Shown here piece by piece: positions 58,001 to 64,000 of a DNA stretch of 64,000 nt. The translations under genes and the position numbers were made by a program. Under the pieces are notes generated by a model, which worked only from the letters and a program-made list of their open reading frames with translations, ran no database searches and was not told the origin of the DNA. The stretch is from positions 11,206,157 through 11,270,156 of the forward strand of contig OU015566.1 of the NCBI GenBank assembly GCA_907165135.1. The letters run 5' to 3'. The stretch is from Oikopleura dioica (lineage: Eukaryota > Chordata > Appendicularia > Copelata > Oikopleuridae). Every line of letters begins with the position of its first letter. Position 1 is the first letter of the stretch.

Positions 58001-59275
58001 CCAGCCAGTTCACTCTCCACTGAATCCAACATCACCGCATCAATCCCAGCAAGCTCAAATGGGTGCAATGATGCAACAGGGCCAGTTCAATAACCAAAAC
58101 CACTCGCCGAGTATCTCACCACATCACCCTTCCCCGTCTATTTCTCCCAAAATTCCTATCAACCAACAGAATATGATGGGCCAGCAGAAATTGATGCCTC
58201 AAAATGTTGCTCCAACTCAAAGTCTCAATACAGGATTCTCCGTAAGATAGATCTTTCAACGTGTTTTTTTTAAGGGTATAGTAATCGCTCAGGCCTACTT
58301 TGAGCTCGTACTCTTCAGCACCTGTAAGTAGTAAAAATTGCCTAAATGGCTAGAAATAAAGATCTATCTAAGATCTTACTATTGACAAGAGCTTTTTTTG
58401 AAATTCCATCATTTTTACCACGTGACAACCCCTTAAAGTTGGCATCTCGGCCAAAATAGGCTATATAAACGGCCGAACTCCTCGGAAGTTTTCAATAAGG
58501 TCCAGAATCTTTTTTAGTGGATTATGTAGATCAGACCCTTATCTTAAAACTGACAAGAGCTTTTTTCGATTACTTAATTTTTTCTTACAAAATTTTTTCG
58601 AAAATCGATAGTATCCATTTTTGACCTAAACAACCACCTTAATTGCCCTGAGGGCACTGCCCAAACTCCACCGTTTTTATATCAGATTGAAGCCCTGAAC
58701 ATAAGCTTTCTAAAAATGTGTCATATGAAGCCCCTCGGAAGCTTCTAAAAATGGTCAAAAATTTGCTTATGGGCAAAATGCATTAAATTTCGCCAATTTC
58801 AGTCACAATTTCCAGGAAACCGGTTGAAATAGAGATACAGCTCATAAGGACCTTTTCGTTCAGAATTTCATGAGGATTCTAAAAATCGACTCAGACAAAA
58901 AATTTGAGACTTGGCAAAGAGCGATGACTATACCCTTAAGTTTATTTTCAGGGAATTAGTCCAAACCAAAACAACTTCGGGAACGGCCATTTCCAGCCCC
59001 AGCCAAACCCGATCCAGCAGCAAGTTCCGATGACACAGCATAACTACAATCCATTTTCCCACACAAATATAATCGGCAATCAACAAGCGCCGATGGCCAA
59101 TGCTCAGCCGCTTGCTCCTCAACAAATGAATACAGGCAACGGTCATCTGCCGGGGCATGGTTTCCAAATGCAGCCGCAAGGAGCCCCGATGCAGCCTGGT
59201 TTTTATCCTAATATGTTCCCTAAGAATCAACCCAACGCACAAACTAACCATCCCTTCCCCAACCATTTCCAGTAA
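55090..59275 (+). CDS. MAU2: MAU2 cohesin-loading factor with P/Q-rich C-terminal extension
   Basis: TPR scaffold (SCC4) that with NIPBL loads cohesin. Exons: 55090-55328, 55397-55664, 55704-55841, 55885-56021, 56065-56202, 56239-56386, 56428-56671, 56716-56824, 57316-57438, 57484-57576, 57618-58241, 58952-59275; about 860 residues. Helical repeats include FWLKKEELTALGYLITVIH, GNIDKAIKYSERTLNQ, TFRDGVKVSNAQDIKSLTA and LLLLGEIF, aligning with human MAU2 as recalled. The last two exons encode about 300 residues rich in Pro, Gln, Ser and Met, absent from vertebrate MAU2. At 56580-56583 the frame breaks in TTTT; five T would continue into SNEESVPL. Otherwise a 49-nt GT-AG intron (56532-56580) could bridge it. 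Confidence 0.85.
56825..57315. other. long MAU2 intron
   Basis: A 491-bp intron, unusually long here. It holds an antisense open frame (56816-57085) with no recognised feature and a short sequence shared with 50357. No inverted termini were found. Confidence 0.4.
58274..58935. mobile_element. TTAA-flanked MITE in MAU2 intron (piggyBac-like)
   Basis: Terminal inverted repeats GGGTATAGTAATCGCTC and its complement (16 of 17 matching) bound 662 bp and are flanked on both sides by TTAA (58270-58273 and 58936-58939), the target duplication of piggyBac-type elements. It sits in the intron 58242-58951, which is hardly longer than the element itself. No open frame. Confidence 0.8.
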
Positions 59276-59370
59276 AGTTTTATTCCCTGATTTTCCTTCT
59301 TTCCATACTTCTGTTTTTGAATACTGATCTACTGCCGATCTCAAATAATCCTGATGTTATCAATTTTAGA

Positions 59371-61268
59371 ATGCTACTACCTGTCAAAGATTATGTTGCA
59401 ATACCGATAAGATATCGACAGGAAGCAGAGACAAGAGGAATTCCGGACAGAGACACAATACTAGAAGCAAAGGGATATACAGAATGCCGCATCTGCAAAG
59501 ACTGTGACGAATCGGCGCCTAACGTTAGAATAGACGAGTACAACCTGCATATATTCAAACATCACCAAGTTCTTGCTAATTTATTATACTATTCGAAGTA
59601 TACCCACTGGATCAACACGCCTCAGCTCAAGATTCACTGGCAGAAGGAAAACAATCAAACTTTGAAGAAGCTGAAAAGATGGTACACTCAAGTGCGAAGA
59701 CCCGAATGTGGCCGAGCCCTCGACGAGATGATGCTGGAGTACGAAAAGGTCCTCAAAGAGCCGTTCATCAAGGAGAAAGAAAATCAGTACGTAGCGAGAA
59801 ATGCCTTCACGAGAATGCTGATACGGGAAGAGTTTCAAATAAAGGAGGAGATTGGAGATCCTCCCGCTGTTGCCCCTGGACCACTTTCTGATAGAAACGC
59901 CAGAAGAGCGAAACTGATAGAATATTACAAGAACAAAGCGAAGAAAGCAAATGAACCAATCATTATTGATAGTAAAGAGAGCACAGATCCTGTCATCATT
60001 GTCGATGAAAAACCAGCAAAGCCGAAGAAGAGACCGAAGAAAGTTTCAGCTCCTACGGAGCCAGTTGTAATCCTTGATGACAGCGATGAAGAGCAACCTC
60101 CGTCGACAGAAATGGACACGATGGATGATGATATTCCGATTACAAAGCTGCTTGAGAAAGGAGCAAAGATGGTCAACAAGATTGAAGAGAAACTCTCAGA
60201 AGAGACCCCGAAATCAAACGGCCCGAAGATTGTTCTAAAAGATGTCAATGACAACAAAGACTTCTTTGCAGTTCAAAATAGACCACCTCTTAATTGTCCG
60301 AGCGAGTCTTCTGACTCATCATCGGAATCAGAAGTAGAAGTGGCTCCAGTTGTCCCGAAGGTACAGGAAGTCAAATATTTGAATTATAACAACTCCTTAG
60401 TTTGTATCAGCATATCCAGATAAGGCCTCACAAAGTGAAGCGCCGAAAAGAAAGCGTTTGTTCGAAGAGCCATCTCCAGTTGTTAGTAATGGTGTCTTTG
60501 ATGTCAATAAACCTGGAACATCAAAACTTACTCTTCCTGTGCACGTAAATTCCGGAAGCAATAATCCAGTGAAGAAACCAGCAAAAGCCTCAAAATTGTC
60601 TCAACGATTTGCTTCGCTAAAAGAGGATTCTAATAAGAAATTCGCTGATAGAGGGCTAGACATGTCGAAGTCAAGGCTAAACGAGCTGAACCCAGAGAAG
60701 AAAATTCCATCGTTGAAGGTTTATTCAGAAACAAATCCAAGCTCAAAAGACAATTCCACAGAAAATTCTTCATACAAGCCAATGTCAATAAGTGCCGTCA
60801 AAAATCAAAAGATGAAGGAGAAACAAGGCAAAATAAGGGCAAAGAGAGAAGACGGCTTGATTAAGGTTTACTCCGAGCCGCTTGGAAAGGACCCACGTTC
60901 CATGAAAAAAGTAATGCAGCATCTGAATAATGGACACAACCTTTGGTTTCTCTGCCCTCTGTCAAACAAGAAGATAGTCACTCCAGTAAGGGGCGCAAAG
61001 TGCAAACATGGGTCGACATTCTGTTACCAACAATTCAAAAGAAAAGAACTGAACAGACCAACATGTCCACTCTGCAGTATGAAATTCGAGTAAGCTTCTT
61101 TTTCTCCTTAGCTTCTTATAAGCTTATTTTAGTAAGAATAATCCGCTGAAAATCTGTTCATTCACAATGTCGCTGATGAAGGACTATCCAAACTTTCTCC
61201 AAGTTCGCCAGATCAATGATGGAGGGTTGAAAACAAAAATCGTTGGGGCTAAACTAGCGGACTCTTAA
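59371..61268 (+). CDS. SP-RING (MIZ-type) protein with SUMO-interacting motifs
   Basis: Probable SUMO E3 ligase-like protein. Exons 59371-60360, 60425-61089, 61133-61268; about 596 residues. The N-terminal 180 residues contain CRICKDCDESAP and a His-rich segment, perhaps a zinc site. The middle has three acidic-flanked hydrophobic motifs, PIIIDSKE, PVIIVDEK and PVVILDDSDEEQ, of SUMO-interacting type. Near the C-terminus FLCPLSNKKIVTPVRG with KCKHGSTFCYQQF and PTCPLC has the Cys/His spacing of the PIAS SP-RING. It lacks SAP and PINIT domains. The ATG follows AATTTTAG-A, 95 bp after the MAU2 stop, so it is probably a downstream operon cistron. The long frame before the ATG (from 59317) has no start. 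Confidence 0.75.
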
Positions 61269-61452
61269 TATTGCTTCTATCAATCTTTTGTATATACTCG
61301 CAATTTTTTTCAAATAAAATGCAAAAACTGGAAAACTTATATTTGTCATTTTATTTACGATATGACAAATCGTTGTGTCTCGATCGTAAAGGGCATCTTT
61401 TCAGAGAAATAGATGTGGAATCAAGCCAGGCTTTCTATCGCATTAGACTGAG

Positions 61453-63372
61453 ATAATGAAACATTGTTGAAAAAGCATTCGTTAGTGAAAATTATTGATG
61501 GAGGCATGGGCACGGAACTTGTGCGTTGTGGCGTTGAAGATGTTGACAAGCACAAGCTGTGGTCGGCATTGGCCAATGTTGAGTTCCCTGATTCTGTAGT
61601 GCAAGGCAAGATTCACCAAATTATGAAAACATCTATCTTTTTCTAATTTTTAACCACTATAATTAGCCCACAAGAATTTTATCAACGCTGGAGCCGATAT
61701 CATCATCACAAATACTTATCAATCGAACCAGCCACTGCTCATGAGTGAGCTGAAGATATCAAGAGAGGAAGCAGACAACCTGCTTCTAAAAACTCTTGAT
61801 CTTGCTCGTGAAGCAGCAGGGCCGGGCACAATCGTTGCGGGATCAATTGGACCCTATCCGGACTGCCCAGCTTCCGAATACAACCCGGAGTATTTGAAAA
61901 GGATTAGTTTCGAGGAGCTTTACGAGTGGCATCGCCCGAGATTCGAGATCTTGGCAAAGGAGAGTTTTATATTGCAGAATTCAGATCTTCTTGACCCTGA
62001 ATAAAACCTTACAGAGTTCAAAAGTCGACATTCTCGCGTGTGAAACAATGCCTGGAATAAAAGCAGGGTGGCTATTTTGGACAAAATTTTGGGGTCTAGC
62101 CATCCAATTTCCATCCAATAAATTTTGAGTCGGAACTATCCATCCAAAATCCAACCCAATCCAATTATTACCCAATTCCCCAAGAATCCCCAATTCCAAT
62201 AAGATCCAATTGGATTTCCAATTTTTCCAAGGCTTTTAGTACTTTGAAAAGAAGCGAAACAGTTAGTTTCTATCCGAAAGGAGGATCAACATAGCCAAAA
62301 GAATGATTTTTTATCCGAAATTTTTCATTTTTATCATGAAAATGACCCTTCTTTGCATAGTTAAGCGATACAGTGAAAACTCAAAATTTGCCCACTCGAA
62401 ATTTGGCCGGTTTTGGTCGAAATTGACTGATTTAAGAATCTGAAAAAGACTCAAAAATTGGCCGCTTTTTCAATAATAGAAAATTTTGGATCAAAATTGC
62501 GCCTAAATTATGCTATTCCTGGGCATTTTTAGCTTTTTTAGACTGTTAAAATTATTTAAAATGACTAATTTCTAAAATAAATGTCTTCAAACAAGCAAAA
62601 ATTTGAATTAAATTGTTCAAAAACGTGAAAATCATGCCCATTTTCGAAAATTTGGAAAATTTGCTTCTTAGAAGTGGACTCTTGGCTATCCGGTAAAAAA
62701 CTCAAAATTTGGCCGCTTTTTTCTTGAATAAGGATCTAAAAACCGGCCAATTTTTGAGTTTTAACTGTATATATTTTATTGGATCCAATTCCCCAATTTC
62801 CCCCAATTGCCCAATTTTTCCCAACAAAATCCGGTACCCTGGCCATCCAAATTCCATCCAAACCTTATTGGATTGGATCAATCCAATTCCAACTAACCCC
62901 CAAATCCAAAATAGCCACCCTGATAAAAGAAGCTCAAGTTTTTCTCAAACTCCTGTCTGAAGTCAAAAAAGAAGCTTACATATCGTTTACTTGTCAGAAG
63001 GGCACAACAAATGCTGGAGAATCCTTTTCTGATATTGTGAATATGCTCAAATCTGAGAAGCCGGACAATTTGAGAGGAATTGGAATCAATTGCTCTGAGC
63101 CTGATGTTGTCGACGAATTCGGTACTGTCATGAAGGCAAACTTTCCAGAACTGACCTTGATTTGCTATCCAAATACGGGAGAGACCTGGACGAACAACGC
63201 TGGTGAATGGGAAGTTGAATCAAGCCAGTGGGGTGGAACTAGAGCTGACCTTGCCTCTTACGTACCAAAGTGGCTTGAAGTCGGATTCAAATGGATCGGT
63301 GGCTGCTGCAGAGTTGAACCTAAGGACATTTCAAAAATTGCAAACATTGTCAAGAACAACACTGAACAATAA
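61453..63372 (+). CDS. Homocysteine S-methyltransferase, interrupted by a transposon
   Basis: Zinc-dependent enzyme transferring a methyl group (from S-methylmethionine or AdoMet in its relatives) to homocysteine. Exons about 61453-61605, 61667-61959, 62015-62063, then beyond an insert 62930-63372. Core motifs: IIDGGMGTEL, ADIIITNTYQ, GSIGPYPDC, DILACETMP, GIGINCSEP (first zinc Cys) and IGGCCRVEP (zinc Cys pair). The first intron is GC-AG (61606-61666); the second (61960-62014) keeps frame only as GA-AG (donor GAGAGT). No in-frame ATG precedes IIDGG, and the frame opens at 61452, so the true start lies in an unseen 5' exon or an indel hides it. The MITE at 62064-62922 splits codons of the conserved MPGIKEAQ segment. 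Confidence 0.82.
62064..62922. mobile_element. CAGGG-ended MITE in methyltransferase coding exon (hAT-like)
   Basis: An 859-bp element with terminal inverted repeats CAGGGTGGCTATTTTGGA, flanked by ATAAAAG (62057-62063 and 62923-62929), a 7-bp duplication. The subterminal parts repeat CCAATT words and the centre repeats CTCAAAATTTGGCCG words. No coding capacity. A GA-AG intron 62055-62929 would remove it in frame with loss of three codons. Confidence 0.85.
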
Positions 63373-64000
63373 ACTAATCAAACGAACTTTTTGAATCCAA
63401 TGCAAGAAATATTATAACTCGCATTTTCTTACAATGAGTAGACTCGCTCAAGCAAGCCACGTGCGAAGATCTGCGCGGGGAGTCAGTTAGTTTGACAATT
63501 TTGAAGCAATTAGCTTTAGCGACCTGTGATCTCGCCACGATGCTCTGATTCAAAACGCGCGCGTTTTACAGTTGAGCATCCAAGGTCAACGCCTTTCTTG
63601 AGCTCTTTTACGACTCTGATGCATCCAAAAACTTGATAAGAAGGAAAGAGAAAGGAAGGAAATGAGCAATCTCGTTCGAAGGAGAGGTTTTAATTGAGAA
63701 TTGATGAGGATTTAAAATTTGGAACATTGAATAAAAAACCTTTTAAGCCCATCAGTCGCCAGTTTAGACATTGAATGCCCAGTAAGCTCTCGAATTGAAA
63801 TCACGATGCTCAATAAGATTTTAAGATATGTACAGATACATACGACCGTCCACGATTTCTTCAATGCTATCATTCATTCTGCACAAATTGTTTAGTTCAA
63901 ATGGTCGAAGCCCAGCACAACCGAAATTTAATCACGTGTCCTCTTCGCTGCGATCAACGGACCATCCTTCGAGAAGGTTTTCGTTGGTCTTTTCTTGGAT
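63373..64000. other. right flank without recognised gene
   Basis: 3' flank of the methyltransferase gene. Several T- and A-rich stretches but no supported exon, RNA or repeat. Confidence 0.4.

Noticed and set aside
59317-59370. Earlier start for the SP-RING protein
   Set aside because: The upstream frame begins at a TTG with no ATG, and a trans-splice-like acceptor directly precedes the ATG at 59371.
1-64000. CRISPR arrays, bacterial operons or riboswitches
   Set aside because: Spliceosomal introns, tRNA style and gene families show a eukaryotic genome; no direct-repeat/spacer array was seen.

Overview
The window looks like a piece of a very compact animal (chordate) genome, most probably the larvacean tunicate Oikopleura dioica or a close relative. 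The reasons are: genes with animal-wide or chordate-type orthologues packed a few tens to hundreds of bases apart on both strands; introns mostly of about 37-60 nt; several gene starts sitting one base after a pyrimidine-AG acceptor (expected for spliced-leader trans-splicing of operons); and introns that keep the reading frame only if they start with GA instead of GT. The last two are known larvacean traits. All exon models were built by hand from splice sites, reading frame and remembered family features; no search was run.

Layout. 0.6-8.4 kb: ERH (-), then a tight + series: an unnamed mitochondrial-type membrane protein, cortactin, TBL3/UTP13 and ACBD6 (gaps 66, 431 and 102 bp, probably an operon at least in part). 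8.9-11.4 kb: FAM20B-type kinase. 11.5-19.5 kb: a gene-poor block with two identical tRNA-like repeats and a 5.05-kb non-autonomous LTR retroelement. 20-24.7 kb: CBFB (+) convergent with a large unrecognised protein (-). 26-34 kb: S-adenosylmethionine decarboxylase, adenosine deaminase, a class A GPCR and a tRNA-Lys. 34.5-39.3 kb: a PLAT-domain protein (-), a small secreted protein and an SLC17-type transporter. 39.5-44 kb: TRA2, MED8 (-) and an O-fucosyltransferase-family enzyme. 44-50 kb: a short laminin-like chain (-). 50.7-63.4 kb: tRNA-Gln, then a + series UCHL5, EXOSC8, MAU2 and an SP-RING protein, with a separate gene nested antisense in the first intron of UCHL5; last a homocysteine S-methyltransferase.

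The gene set is mostly housekeeping: ribosome biogenesis (TBL3), RNA decay (EXOSC8), splicing (TRA2), transcription (MED8, CBFB, ERH), ubiquitin/SUMO (UCHL5, SP-RING), cohesin loading (MAU2), polyamine, purine and methionine metabolism (AMD1, ADA, HMT), and matrix/cell surface (laminin-like, FAM20B, O-FucT).

The most striking signal is structural. Three elements with CAGGG...CCCTG ends and 7-8 bp target duplications (41618-42081, 44922-45416, 62064-62922) lie inside what were continuous coding exons of MED8, the laminin-like gene and the methyltransferase. In each case a GC-AG or GA-AG splice can remove the element in frame, in one case restoring the original codons exactly. With at least six further GA-AG introns in the window, this suggests new introns being made from transposons and tolerated by a permissive spliceosome.
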